Notes under the pieces: generated by a model
What the model was told of the DNA's origin: nothing
The model's database searches: none
The model's input: only the letters and a program-made list of their open reading frames with translations
Translations under genes and position numbers: made by a program
DNA from: Pempheris klunzingeri
Lineage: Eukaryota; Chordata; Actinopteri; Acropomatiformes; Pempheridae
DNA: 64,000 nucleotides
NCBI RefSeq assembly: GCF_042242105.1
Contig: NC_092022.1
Span: 26,611,001 to 26,675,000, forward strand
Direction: 5' to 3'
Part shown: positions 12,845 to 24,984 of the stretch, piece after piece
Position numbering within the stretch: the first letter of the stretch is position 1
How the letters are laid out: each line of letters starts with the position of its first letter

Positions 12845-13290
12845 ACACCAGACTACATTAACAAAAACAGTAATTTTACCCTTCAGAAGACAGAAAGTGC
12901 TGGTCTACTGCTGCTTCGACTGGTTAATTTGTTTGAGTTGTTGTGTGACTTAAAGGATTAATTTGGATCCAATACAATATTTGAATAACATACAATAACA
13001 CAAACACACTAACTGATGGAGGCAGCAGCAGAGCAGCAGCTCCTGTGTCCTCTGAAGTAAAACCCCTGTTTTAGTGAATGTAGTCTGGTGTGTGTGCTGT
13101 TTGTGGTTAAACCAAAAGGATCTTCCAGGTCTCTCTCTGTAGGGATCCTTTCCATGATGCTGTCACACACTTAGAATAACACTCTGAGCCTGTCAGTGGA
13201 TCAAACAAGGTCTTCTAGTGGACCTACTGTGATCAGGTGCAGTTGTCCCAAAGGATCACGTTGCAGCCATTGCAGCCTGTTTGGTGCCTT
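12845..13290 (+). repeat. dispersed inverted-arm repeat, copy c
   Basis: Both arms and most of the tail are present, ending at ...cattgcagcctgtttggtg immediately left of the CALHM array. Confidence 0.8.
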
Positions 13291-13797
13291 TGTTGAATGC
13301 TTGGAGTAAAAATGCATTTAGTGCAACAAACACAGGTGTTTTCAGTTAGTGTAACGTTACAGGATCAGAGCTACAGATAAATATTCAGACATTAACCGAC
13401 TGCACTGGTTCGTCTGGGTCAAACTATGAAGCCACCTTCACGTGTTTCACACAGTTTGTCACACGTGAATCAATTTAAAGCAAAATCTAGATCAGATCAA
13501 GATTCCTGCGGCCACGTCTTCATGCTTTCACGCCAAGAAATCACACACAAGTTAAAAAACTCCTCCTTGATTATGATGTTCAGTCGATCTGAGAGCTGAA
13601 GATGAGTCCAAACACAGAAAACAAACATTAAAATCAAAAGTGAAATTGTTGTATACAGAGAGACAGTGGAGATATATGTACTTCAATTTAAAAGTGAAGA
13701 AAGAAGCTGCTGTATTTGTTATATAATTATCCCTTAATCCCTGATTAAAACTCAATATTTGTATGGATCCAGTAACAGAACTGTTCTGTAGGCGTCG

Positions 13798-15668
13798 TCA
13801 TGCAGGAGCTTCGTCATCTTCAGACTCAGTCAGTCTGTGTATGAGGATCTGTTTGGAAAAAAAGGTAAAAATTGTCAAACTTCCCATAAAAATCTACAGA
13901 AAACATGAACGTACGTGTTCAATATCAAACAACTGATGTATTAAAGGTGTAATAATATAATTATATACAGCTTCACTATTACAGAGGAACATCTGTGCTT
14001 GTTTGAATATTATACGTATATTAAAGAGTTCTTAGTGCTCAGAGATCAGAGACAGACAGACAGTCAGACAGACAGTCAGACAGACAGACAGACAGACAGA
14101 TGTGTTCACCTCTGTTTCCTCTGACTGTTGTTTCTTCCTCCTGCAAAAAGTTTCATATAATCAGTCAAAGTTTCATTTTCAGAAAGAAAACATGAAAAGG
14201 ATCAAAATAGTAGATGTTTAGAGTGAATGTTGTAGTTACCCCTGCTGCCTCGTCTGTAGCATCTCCTGTAGCTCCATCTGTTGCCCCTCCTGTTGCCCCT
14301 CCTGTTGCTCCGCCTGTTGCCCCTCCTGTTGCCCCTCCTGTTGCTCCTCCTGTTGCCCCTCCTGTTGCCCCTCCTGTTGCTCCTCCTGTTGCCCCTCCTG
14401 TTGAAAGAATTTCACATTACACTCAGCAGCTTGCAGACAAAAGGGATAAAAGAGATAAAAGTTTTTTTCACACAGACTGTTTCCTCTCCACCAAAAGTCT
14501 GTTAAACTGTTAATTTAATGAGGTAGGAAATATGTTTGTTTAGAGTATAGAGTTACCCCCCAACCCCCCCAGACAGACTTCTGTATCCTCACCAAACAGC
14601 ATAAGAGCCAACAGGTGTTGATTCCTTACCTTTTTCTTGTCTTTCCTTTCAATCAGTTCCTCAACAGCATCAAAACACTTTTCCCATGATTCACCACATA
14701 AGTTTTTCTTTGCTGCTTCTGTCAACTTCTCTTTTGCTTCTGTTGTCAAAATGTCTTTCACGACATCGTCCTCGTCCAAAATCACTCTGTGAAGTGCAAA
14801 GTTTCTGTTCCAACATGAGCCGTTACAGCATTTTCTCCATTCAAATGACGTCATTAAGGAAACCACAACAAGGGCACAGAAGAGAACAATGAAGCCGATA
14901 ACCTGGAGGAGAGGAGCCAGAGTTGGTTATAATGTCACCACAGAGTTCATTGTCTCCAGATAACAGAGGCTGATAACAGGATACAGATACAATATGATGT
15001 GAGCATTAACCATAACCACTGCAACCAGTGGAAGAACCGACTGACAGGACGTGTTTGAAGCAAGAAAAACTCACCATGGACTCGTTCTTCAGTTCAGTGA
15101 TGGTCGACTGTTCCTCTGCTGTGATGTTGTTCTGGTCTTTGCAGGCCAAATGTCTCTGTTGTTCAGACTGATCGTTCTGACAGCAAACGTACCAATCTCC
15201 ATCGATCAACACGAACACAGGCCACAGCAGGCCAACGAAAACCGCCTTGATGATGTGACACAATAAAACACAGGAAAATGTGCCCAGTCTTTTCCTGCAG
15301 CTGATGACTTCAGTCCAACATCGTTTCAAACATGTGCACACTTCAGTCCCACCTTCTGTGGCAGATGTACTCACTGCTTCAGTCCCACCTTCTGTGGCAG
15401 ATGTACTCACTGCTTCAGTCCCACCTTGTCCCAAACATGGACAGCCACATGTGTATTTCCAGGCTCTTTGAAATATCTTGTCCGTCCAAAGATGCAAAAC
15501 AAGCAAAATAAAAAACGGCATCACCATGTACATGTAGCAGGAATGAGGTTGTGGTTTGCAGGAGCACTTAAAATCCCTGTCAAGCACAACATTGTGAATA
15601 AAAATCACAATGATGGCGATGAAGGTGCTGAGCTGACTGAGAACGAATTGTGGAAAGATGTTCTTCAT
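13798..15668 (-). CDS. CALHM-like channel subunit, copy 1 (368 aa, 5 exons)
   Basis: Exons 15075-15668, 14630-14902, 14240-14397, 14110-14140 and 13798-13848; all junctions are GT/AG and in phase. Exon 1 holds TM1, FKCSC, TM2 (MYMVMPFFILLVLHLW), a cytoplasmic loop with two VSTSATEGGTEA-type units, TM3 and WPVFVLIDGDWYVCC, then an extracellular loop with N-x-T and N-x-S sites. Exon 2 opens with TM4 (VIGFIVLFCALVVVSLM). The FxCxC pair, the DG.wyvC segment and an intron just before TM4 match calcium homeostasis modulators, large-pore ATP/ion channels. Exon 3 is a Gln/Glu/Gly tail from a 12-bp minisatellite; the last exon ends TESEDDEAPA. Start chosen at MKNIF (AAAG-ATG context, length like known CALHM N-termini); in-frame upstream ATGs reach 15770. 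Its exon 2 ends ERKDKKK where the other copies have ETPAGQNQ. Subfamily uncertain; CALHM4/5/6-like is a guess. Confidence 0.82.
14051..14103. repeat. (GACA)n beside the micro-exon donor, copy 1
   Basis: GACA/GTCAGACA tract (TCTG/TCTGACTG on the coding strand) starting a few bases downstream of the 31-bp exon's 5' splice site. Equivalent tracts lie at about 18402-18462, 22304-22341, 27501-27537, 32153-32172 and 35687-35730, with different lengths in each copy. Confidence 0.9.
14278..14398 (-). repeat. 12-bp coding minisatellite, about 10 units (copy 1 tail)
   Basis: Same family, read as Glu-Gly-Gln-Gln, followed by MELQEMLQTRQQG before the GTAACT donor. Confidence 0.93.
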
Positions 15669-16039
15669 CTTTGGTGCAAACTTGGCATCTGCTGACAGCT
15701 GCTGCATGTAAGCTCTTGATATACTTTCAGGAAACCGCTCAACTGTGGATGGAACAAAAGCGTTACACAACAGTTATAAAACAGTTTCTCTTTTTCTCTC
15801 TCTCTCACTTCAGCCGCTTGTATCCGCGCTCTTGTTCTTTCGGACATCACCAATCCGTCTGTTTCCAATGTATATACAGCTATTTATACTGCTCTTTATG
15901 TGTACTTATATTGTTCATATTCTTATTGTTCTAGTTTATTTCTTATTTTTACTGTACATAAAGAGAGAGAAGTTGCACCGGAGTCAAATTCCTTGTTTGT
16001 TTGTACAAACTTGGCCAAATAAAGTTGATTCTGATCTTA

Positions 16040-16275
16040 CGTTCCATTTTACCCTCACTGAGAACAAGACCCCAAAATACTTAAACTCCCCCACTTGGGG
16101 CAGCAACTCACTCCCAACCCAGAGGGGGCAATCCCCCCTTTTCCCGGCACAGAACCACGGCCTCAGACTTAGAGGTGCTGACCCTCCTGACCGCTTCACA
16201 CTCAGCGCCTGCCGAAGAGATTCAATTTTGAGGTCCCCGAACCGGACGCTCTCCTCGGCTACGCCTTGAGATCCT
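16040..16275 (-). mobile_element. LINE fragment upstream of copy 1
   Basis: The minus strand reads SLRPWFCAGKRGDCPLWVGS, ELLPQVGEFKYFGVLFSV, the reverse-transcriptase C-terminal region of the same LINE family. It is short and isolated. An AATAAAG-type retroelement 3' end (about 15,960-16,030) adjoins it. Confidence 0.65.
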
Positions 16276-16549
16276 GTCCATGAAAATCCCGTACAGGTTC
16301 TGTGATTAGGGGCAGCCTTGGCCTCTGCCCCTTATTTTTCTTCCAGGTCGTTCATAATGGTTTGTAAAAAGATAGTTCATTAAATGTGAACATCTTCAGA
16401 ATGTACTCTTACATTTTTGCACTAAAGCAAAGGGAAACATTTGGAGTTGTCGTTATTTGAAGGTTATTATGCTGTGATTTTACACACTGGAGATCAAACT
16501 GGGCCCCTGTGCTAACAGATATTAGCTAGCTGATGGGTTAGCGTGATTA

Positions 16550-16550
<1 letters not shown>

Positions 16551-16584
<34 letters not shown>
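16551..16584. repeat. (TG)n microsatellite
   Basis: TG run between copy 1 and copy 2 of the array. Confidence 0.9.
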
Positions 16585-16586
<2 letters not shown>

Positions 16587-18147
16587 TGGCCTGGTGTTTA
16601 TACACTAATCATAGTCTCACCCATCCATTAACGAGGTTAACGAGGAGCGGTAGATGATGAGGAGGTACTGGGGGACACTAATGAAGCATCAGCTCAGAAT
16701 GTCAGTTAATCATTGGTTCCCAAAGTGAAGTGGTACATCAGATGAGGAGCTACCAGAAGCATCTCCACCATCAGGGTGGAGGTTTTACTGCCTGCAGGGG
16801 GCGACTGAAACACACTGATCAGGTTTTACCCCATCAGACGAGGATCTTCTGCTCTCTGGTTTCTGCTTCTTCTGGTGGTTTTGGTGCTAAGTGACGACAG
16901 GATTAAATTGTGCACTTGTGATTTATGGATTTACGGTTTGTTGTTTTTGCTCAGTTTTCTTTAAGGCTTTCAGAAGTTACAACAGAGAGTCGGATTCAAA
17001 CCCGGACCTGGAACATTTAGACCTCACAGCCGAGGCTGATGGGAAACACATCAGTTTATGAAGGAGCTAAACTCACAGTGAAACTGTTAGCATGCTAACT
17101 TTAGCTCCCAGCACTCAGTGGCGACTTGTCAGATGTAGAACAGAGAAAATGAAGATGGTTTCTGCAGATATTGATGTTGACCTTTAACCCTTGAACACTA
17201 ACCTAACAGTTAGTAACACCATCACTAACGTCAGGTATATTTTACCTGATAGAAAAATACTTCTCATCAAAACATATTAAAGTACAACAATACACGGCAA
17301 ACTGAAGAACTCTTCTTTTACTTTCCTTATACGTCTCATAAAACAGAAAAAAGGTATCATGGGGGAACCCTATAAAAAAAGACAAAGGTCTCCAGACATT
17401 CTTCAACTCCCCCCTGAATAAACAAACAAACCCAAAATATCCCCACAAAATCTACAGTTACACTGCCTGACATTAATGTTACCCTTTGATTTACATTTGC
17501 GTCGTAACTTGATTAAAGTGAATAATCTAAATAATAAAATGCCGTACAGAGTTCTGAAAGCTGCTCTGATACAGGAAATATGAAGCACAGCGTTTCCTTT
17601 TAACTGTCGGTACAAAGAATAAAAGCTGCCACAGCAAACTGGAGCCTGCGTCCGACGTGAAGCAACAACTTCAGATTAAAGCTCAAGAGAAAACGTATCA
17701 GCAGCATGTTGTGTTACAGGATCAGAGCTACAGATAAATATTCAGACATTAACCGGCTGCACTGGTTCGTCTGGATCAAACTATGAAGCCACCTTCACGT
17801 GTTTCACACAGTTTGTCACACGTGCGTCAATTTAAAGCTAAATCTAGATCAGATCAAGATTCCTGCGGCCACGTCTTCATGCTTTCACGCCAACAAATCA
17901 CACACATTAAAAAATCCTGATTATGATGTTCAGTCGATCTGAGAGCTGAAGATGAGTCCAAACACAGAAAACAAACATGAAAATCAAAAGTGAAATTGTT
18001 GTATACAGAGAGACAGTGGAGATATATGTACTTCAATTTAAAAGTGAAGAAAGAAGCTGCTGTATTTGTTATACAATAATCCCTTACTCCCTGATTAAAG
18101 CTCAATATTTGTATTCATCCAGTAACAGAACTGTTCTGTAGGTGTCG

Positions 18148-20062
18148 TCATGCAGGAGCTTCGTCATCTTCAGACTCAGTCCCTCTGTGTATGAGGTTCT
18201 GTTTGGAAAAAAAGGTAAAAATTGTCAAACTTCCCATAAAAATCTACAGAAAACATGAACGTACGTGTTCAATATCAAACAACTGATGTATTAAAGGAGT
18301 GATAATATAATTATATACAGCTTCACTATTACAGAGGAACATCTGTGCTTGTTTGAATATTATACGTATATTAAAGAGTTCTTAGTGCTCAGAGATCAGA
18401 GACAGACAGACAGTCAGACAGACAGTCAGACAGACAGTCAGACAGACAGTCAGACAGACAGATGTGTTCACCTCTTTTTCCTCTGACTGTTGTTTCATCC
18501 TCCTGCAAAAAGTTTCATATAATCAGTCAAAGTTTCATTTTCAGAAAGAAAACATGAAAAGGATCAAAATAGTAGATGTTTAGAGTGAATGTTGTAGTTA
18601 CTCCTCCTGTGGCATCTTCTGTAGCTCCATCTGCTGCTTGTCTGTTGCTCCATCCTGTTGAAAGAATTTCACGCTCACACACTCAGCAGCTTATTATTTA
18701 TTATTACACTTTATTGTCCCCAGGGGGGAAATTCTTTTTCACAGCACTGATTCTGCTTGACAAACTGACAGTCAGACGGTAGACATGACAACACAACAAC
18801 AGCAGACTTAACAACACTTCACAAGACAACACTTCCCACTAACTTTACACATAGAAAAACACCAACAAAGCAGACAGCCATAGTCACACTCAGCGGGGTC
18901 TGTTGTTCACGACTGTTATGACAGCATGAATTAGGCTTGCAGACAAAAGGGATAAAAGAGGTCTGGTCACTAACTGTTTCCTCTCCACCAAAAGTCTGTG
19001 TCTGTGTACTGGAAATATGTTTGTTTTGAGTATAGACAGACTTCTGTATCCTCACCAAACAGCATAAGAGCAAACAGGTATTGATTCCTTACCTGGTTTT
19101 GTCCTGCAGGAGTTTCACTCAGTTCCTCAACAACATCAAAACACTTTTCCCACGATTTACCATGTAGTTTATCCTTTACTACTTTTGTCAACTTCTCTTT
19201 TGCTTTTTTTATCAAAATGTCTTTCACGACATCGTCCTCGTCCAAAATCACTTTGTAAAGTGCCAAGTTTCCGTCCCAACATGAGCCGTTGCAGCATTTT
19301 CTCCATTCAAATGACGTCACTAAGGAAACCACAACAAGGGAACAGAAGAAAAGACCGAGGCCGATAACCTGGAGGAGAGGAGCCAGAGTTGGTTATAATG
19401 TCACCACAGAGTTCATTGTCTCCAGATAACAGAGGCTGATAACAGGATACAGATACAATATGATGTGAGCATTAACCATAACCACTGCAACCAGTGGAAG
19501 AACCGACTGACAGGACGTGTTTGAAGCAAGAAAAACTCACCATGGACTCGTTCTTCAGTTCAGTGATGGTCGACTGTTCCTCTGCTGTGATGTTGTTCTT
19601 GTCTTTGCAGGCCAAATGTCTCTGTTGTTCAGACTGATCGTTCTGACAGCAAACGTACCAATCTCCATCGATCAACACGAACACAGGCCACAGCATGCCA
19701 ACGAAAACCGCCTTGAAGATGCGACACAATAAAACACAGGAAAATGTGTCCAGTCTTTTCCTGCAGCGGATGACTTCAGTCCCACCTTGTCTCGAACATG
19801 TACACACTTCAGTCCAACATTGTTTCGAACATGTACAGCTACATGTGTATTTCCAGGCTCTTTGAAATGTCTTGTCCGTCCAAAGATGCAAAACAAGTAA
19901 AATAAAACCTGGCATCCACATGTACATGTAGCAGGAATGAGGTTGTGGTTTGCAGGAGCACTGAAAATCCTTGTCAAGCACAACATTGTGAATAAAAATC
20001 ACAATGATGGCGATGTAGGTGCTGAGCTGACTGAGAACGAATGCTTGAAGGATGTTCTTCAT
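18148..20062 (-). CDS. CALHM-like channel subunit, copy 2 (310 aa, short-tail form)
   Basis: Exons 19541-20062, 19093-19368, 18602-18654, 18472-18502 and 18148-18198, all in phase. The predicted 310 aa is close to the usual CALHM length. The TM1-FQCSC-TM2 / TM3-LIDGDWYVCC / TM4 order is intact, with VIGLGLFFCSLVVVSLV as TM4. The loop has Cys-bearing units (CTCSKQCWTEV) and no VSTSATE units. The tail exon is only 53 bp (DGATDKQQMELQKMPQEE), with no minisatellite, so this probably resembles the ancestral gene. The tail continues RMKQQSEEKE and NLIHRGTESEDDEAPA. An element of about 240 bp interrupts intron 2. Start chosen at MKNIL; an in-frame ORF extends upstream to 20173. Confidence 0.84.
18692..18932. 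mobile_element. short retroelement-like insertion in copy 2 intron 2
   Basis: Compared with the other copies, the intron is interrupted between ...cagcagctt and gcttgcagac by about 240 bp containing tttattgtccccaggggg, a motif seen at ends of teleost SINE/LINE copies. The short repeated 'gctt' on both sides could be a target-site duplication. Family not identified. Confidence 0.55.
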
Positions 20063-20329
20063 CTTTGGTGCAAACTTGGCATCTGCTGACAGCTGCTGCA
20101 TGTAAGCTCTTGATATACTTTCAGGAAACCGCTCAACTGTGGATGGAACAAAAGCGTTACATAACAGTTTCAAAACAGTTTCTCTTTCACTCTCTCCCTA
20201 ACCTCCCAGATCCTGGTTCTGTTAAAGGGGAGTTCTTCCTGCCACTGTTTCCTAATATAATATCTGATGTTGCTCATGTGGAGATTCTTGAATCCTTAAT
20301 GTTGAATTTCTAAATCCTTTGGTCTGAGC

Positions 20330-20660
20330 TGCAAGGAGGCGTCCTGATCAGATGCCTGAACCACCTCAACTGGCTCCTTTCGATGTGAAGGAGCAGCGGC
20401 TCTACTCCGAGCTCCTCACCCTTAGTGCTCCTCACCCTTAGAGCTCCTCACCCTTTGAGCTCTTCACCCTTAGAGCTCCTCACCCCTAGAGCTCCTCACC
20501 CTCTCTCTAAGGCTGAGCCCAGACACCCTACTAAGGAAACTCACTTCAGCTGCTTGCATCTGCGCTCTCGTTCTTTCAGTCATGACCTGCACTACTGCAG
20601 ACGCCGCACCAATCCGTCTGTCATCTCTGTCAAAAGACTTCTTCTTTAGGTTGAGGAGAT
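20330..20660 (-). mobile_element. truncated LINE fragment
   Basis: The minus strand shows RDDRRIGAASAVVQVMTERT and AAEVSFLSRVSGLSLRERVR, part of the same LINE family, with a degenerate 'agctcctcaccctt' repeat at its edge. A sister fragment lies at 33,715-34,030. Confidence 0.65.
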
Positions 20661-22092
20661 TGGAGCCAGCTTGCAAGTTATAACAAAGTTTAATCTTACA
20701 TGTAAGAGGAGCGTTTAACAGTGCAACAACATCATGGAGGTTACAGAGTAAAAGGCTCAACCAGTGAGCAGGTACAGTTGGTTTTTATAATGGGAGTTGT
20801 GGGTGTAGTTCTCACACATCGTGAGATCATCTACTGGCGTTAGAACTTCTTCTTGTCCTTGTAGATATGAGGCTTCACACCGTTGCAGAGCACACCCTCG
20901 ATTGCCACTCTGTCTGGCAATTCGTGAGCATGTCCTTGGATGGCAATTCTCATAACAAAGATGGTTTCTGCAAATATTCACCAGCTGAGCAGGCAAAATA
21001 TCGATGCAGGAGCCGTCACAGCGGAGTGCTGATTCACAGGAAAGATGGAAACAACAATAATGTTTCTCACAGAATTGAAGCACAGATGTTGACCTTTAAC
21101 CCTTGAACATTAACCTAACAGTTAGTAACACCATCACTAACGTCGGGTCTATTTTACCTGATACTTCTCATCAAAACATTAAAGTACAACAATACACGGC
21201 AAACTGAAGAACTCTTCTTTTACTTTCCTTATACGTCTCATAAAACAGAAAAAAGGTATCATGGGGGAACCCTATAAAAAAAACACAAAGGTCTCCAGAC
21301 ATTCTTCAACTCCCCCCTGAATAAACAAACAAACCCAAAATATCCCCACAAAATCTACAGTTACACTGCCTGACATTAATGTTACCCTTTGATTTACATT
21401 TGCGCCGTAACTTGATAAAAGTGAAAAATCTAAATAATAAAATGCAGTACAGAGTTCTGAAAGCTGCTCTGATACAGGAAATATGAAGCACAGCGTTTCC
21501 TTTTAACTGTCGGTACAAAGAATAAAAGATGCCACAGCAAACTGGAGCCTGCGTCCGACGTGAAGCAACAACTTCAGATTAAAGCTCAAGAGAAAACGTA
21601 TCAGCAGCATGTTGTGTTACAGGATCAGAGCTACAGATAAATATTCAGACATTAACCGGCTGCACTGGTTCGTCTGGATCAAACTATGAAGCCACCTTCA
21701 CGTGTTTCACACAGTTTGTCACACGTGCGTCAATTTAAAGCAAAATCTAGATCAGATCAAGATTCCTGCGGCCACGTCTTCATGCTTTCACGCCAACAAA
21801 TCACACACATTAAAAAATCCTGATTATGATGTTCAGTCGATCTGAGAGCTGAAGATGAGTCCAAACACAGAAAACAAACATGAAAATCAAAAGTGAAATT
21901 GTTGTATACAGAGAGACAGTGGAGATATATGTACTTCAATTTAAAAGTGAAGAAAGAAGCTGCTGTATTTGTTATACAATTATCCCTTAATCCCTGATTA
22001 AAGCTCAATATTTGTATTGATCCAGTAACAGAACTGTTCTGTAGGTGTCGTCATGCAGGAGCTTCGTCACCTTCAGACTCAGTCAGTTGGGT

Positions 22093-24231
22093 TTAAGAGG
22101 TTCTGTTTGGAAAAAAAGGAGAAATCGTCAAACTTCCCATAAAAATCTACAGAAAACATGAACGTACATGTTCATTATTAAACAACTGATGTATTAAAGG
22201 AGTGATAATATAATTATATACAGCTTCACTATTACAGAGGAACATCTGTGCTTGTTTGAATATTATACGTATATTAAAGAGTTCTTAGTGCTCAGAGATC
22301 AGAGACAGACAGACAGTCAGACAGACAGTCAGACAGACAGATGTGTTCACCTCTGTTTCCTCTGACTGTTGCCCCTCCTGTTGCTCCTCCTGTTGCTCCG
22401 CCTGTTGCCCCTCCTGTTGCCCCTCCTGTTGCTCCTCCTGTTGCTCCTCCTGTTGCTCCGCCTGTTGCTCCTCCTGTTGTCCCGCCTGTTGCCCCTCCTA
22501 TTGTCCTGCCTGTTGCTCCGCCTGTTGCCCCTCCTGTTGCTCCTCCTGTTGCTCCTCCTGTTGCTCCGCCTGTTGCACCGCCTGTTGCTCCTCCTGTTGC
22601 CCCGCCTGTTGCTCCGCCTGTTGCACCGCCTGTTGCTCCTCCTGTTGCTCCTCCTGTTGTCCTGCCTGTTGCTCCGCCTGTTGCTCCTCCTGTTGCTCCT
22701 CCTGTTGCCCCGCCTGTTGCTCCGCCTGTTGCTCCTCCTGTTGCTCCTCCTGTTGTCCTGCCTGTTGCTCCTCCTGTTGCTCCGCCTGTTGCTCCTCCTG
22801 TTGCCCCTCCTGTTGCTCCTCCTGTTGCCCCTCCTGTTGCCCCATCCTGTTGCCCCTCCTGTTGCTCCTCCTGTTGCTCCTCCTGTTGTCCTGCCTGTTG
22901 CTCCTCCTGTTGCTCCGCCTGTTGCCCCTCCTGTTGCTCCTCCTGTTGCTCCTCCTGTTGCTCCTCCTGTTGCTCCTCCTGTTGCCCCATCCTGTTGAAA
23001 GAATTTCACATTACACTCAGCAGCTTGCAGACAAAAGGGATAAAAGAGATAAAAGTTTTTTTCACACAGACTGTTTCCTCTCCACCAAACGTCTGTTAAA
23101 CTGTTAATTTAATGAGGTAGGAAATATGTTTGTTTAGAGTATAGAGTTACCCCCCCCAACCCCCCCAGACAGACTTCTGTATCCTCACCAAACAGCATAA
23201 GAGCCAACAGGTGTTGATTCCTTACCTGGTTTTGTCCTGCAGGAGTTTCAATCAGTTCCTCAACAGCATCAAAACACTTTTCCCACGATTCACCACATAA
23301 GTTTTTCTTTGCTGCTTCTGTCAACTTCTCTTTTGCTTCTGTTGTCAAAATGTCTTTCACGACATCGTCCTCGTCCAAAATCACTCTGTGAAGTGCAAAG
23401 TTTCTGTTCCAACATGAGCCGTTACAGCATTTTCTCCATTCAAATGACATCACTAAGGAAACCAGAAAAAGGAAACCGAGGAGAACACCGAGGCCGCAAC
23501 GCTGGAGGAGAGGAGCCAGAGTTGGTTATAATGTCACCACAGAGTTCATTGTCTCCAGATAACAGAGGCTGATAACAGGATACAGATACAATATGATGTG
23601 AGCATTAACCATAACCACTGCAACCAGTGGAAGAACCGACTGACAGGACGTGTTTGAAGCAAGAAAAACTCACCATGGACTCGTTCTTCAGTTCAGTGAT
23701 GGTCGACTGTTCCTCTGCTGTGATGTTGTTCTGGTCTTTGCAGGCCAAATGTCTCTGTTGTTCAGACTGATCGTTCTGACAGCAAACGTACCAATCTCCA
23801 TCGATCAACACGAACACAGGCCACAGCAGGCCAACGAAAACCGCCTTGAAGATGCGACACAATAAAACACAGGGAAATGTGTCCAGTCTTTCCCTGCAGC
23901 TGATGAATTCAGTCCAACATTCTGTGGCAGATGTACTCACTACTTGAGTCCCACCTTGCCTCGAACATCTACACAGTTCAGTCCAACATTGTTTCGAATA
24001 TGAACAGGTACATGTGTATTTCCAGGCTCTTTGAAATATCTTGTCTGTCCAAAGATGCAAAACAAGCAAAATAAAAAACGGCATCACCATGTACATGTTG
24101 CAGGAAACAGGTTGTGGTTTGCAGGAGCACTTAAAATCCTTGTCAAGCACAACATTGTGAATAAAAATCACAATGATGGCCATGTAGGTGCTGAGCTGAC
24201 TGAGAGAGAATTGTGGAAAGATGTTCTTCAT
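22093..24231 (-). CDS. CALHM-like channel subunit, copy 3, frame-shifted giant repeat tail (about 494 aa)
   Basis: Exons 23674-24231, 23226-23501, 22351-22991 and 22093-22102. The channel part is intact (MKNIFPQFSLSQLST, FKCSC, one QVVSTSATE unit, LIDGDWYVCC). TM4 starts R-C-G-L instead of V-I-G-L because the exon-start bases changed. The tail exon is a 12-bp minisatellite of about 52 units fused directly to the micro-exon, so one intron is gone. Its length leaves the tail one base short of the family reading frame: phase-0 translation runs DGATGGATGG..., switches to GNRRSNRR-type repeats after a second GATGGGG interruption, and ends shortly after the last splice (R-T-S-stop). It is open throughout but may be a decaying allele; expression of the tail is uncertain. 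Confidence 0.62.
22363..22992 (-). repeat. 12-bp coding minisatellite, about 52 units (copy 3 tail)
   Basis: Unit on the minus strand is GGAGGAGCAACA with GGGGCAACA, GCGGAGCAACA and GGACAACA variants. It has no stop in any frame on either strand apart from the edges, which produces several spurious long ORFs. At its 3' end it runs straight into the micro-exon sequence CAACAGTCAGAGG. Confidence 0.95.
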
Positions 24232-24529
24232 CTTTGGTGCAAACTTGGCATCTGCTGACAGCTGCTGCATGTAAGCTCTTGATATACTTTCAGGAAAACG
24301 CTCGACTGTGGATGGATCAAAAGTGTTACACAACAAATACACAACAGTTTCTCTATCTTTCTCTCCATCCAGATCCTGGTTCTTTTCCAGGTTTCTTCCT
24401 GTAAAAGGCAAGTCTTTACCTGTTAAAGGGGATTTCTTCCTGCCACTGTGTCCTAATCTATCATCTGACGCTCATGTTTGGATTCTTGAATCCTTAATGT
24501 TGAATTCCTGAATCGTTGGTCTCTGAATT

Positions 24530-24622
24530 ACAGAGTTTGGTCTGAGCTGCTCTTTATGGAAAGTGTCTTGAGATAACACTGTTATGTTGGTGCTATATAA
24601 TAAAGATTGATTGATTGATTGA
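24530..24622 (+). mobile_element. LINE/SINE 3' end with (TTGA) tail
   Basis: The sequence ggtgctatataataaagatt followed by gattgattgattg is a typical teleost retroelement 3' terminus. Further copies: about 29,450-29,542, 38,295-38,372, 40,370-40,440 and their 3,428-bp-spaced duplicates. Confidence 0.55.
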
Positions 24623-24984
24623 AAGTGGACGTGGGCGAGAGACGATAAACTGTCTCCATTTATGGTGAAACTGATTGTTTTTGTATTTAGTTTTTTATTT
24701 TGCTGCCAATTCCGAGTGAAAACTAATACACAGAATCACACATGTGCAGACTGAAGAGGTGTTACGTGGCATTTGTGAACACGAGAAACCTTTTTAAGAC
24801 AAAGAGGAACAAAGGAAAGAAAGAAAGAAAACTTCCAGCAACGCGGGACGACTTTGCAAAGTGTAGAAATCACAGACACGACACTAACTGCTGTTTCAAA
24901 TGTGTCCACTGTTCAGTTCCAGATACGTGTGACTGAATGTTTGGTGCATTTGCAGACACACTGTGATCTGGAAGCTGTGATGCA

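Noticed and set aside
13552..13755. ORF MSFNQGLRDNYITNTAAS... repeated downstream of each copy
   Set aside because: It begins about 40 bp past the CALHM stop codon and is most simply 3' UTR sequence.
17242..17615. Conserved ORFs MYRQLKGNAVLH... and MWGYFGFVCLFRGEL... repeated in five units
   Set aside because: Their conservation is explained by recent unit duplication; they show no domain, no Kozak-supported start and no splice partner, and lie in CALHM 3' flank.
22341..23107. Several 200-254-codon ORFs on both strands (PPVAPPVA, SCCSSCC, LLLLPLLL)
   Set aside because: All come from the 12-bp minisatellite. Only the minus-strand frame entering from the TTTCAACAG acceptor is part of a gene.
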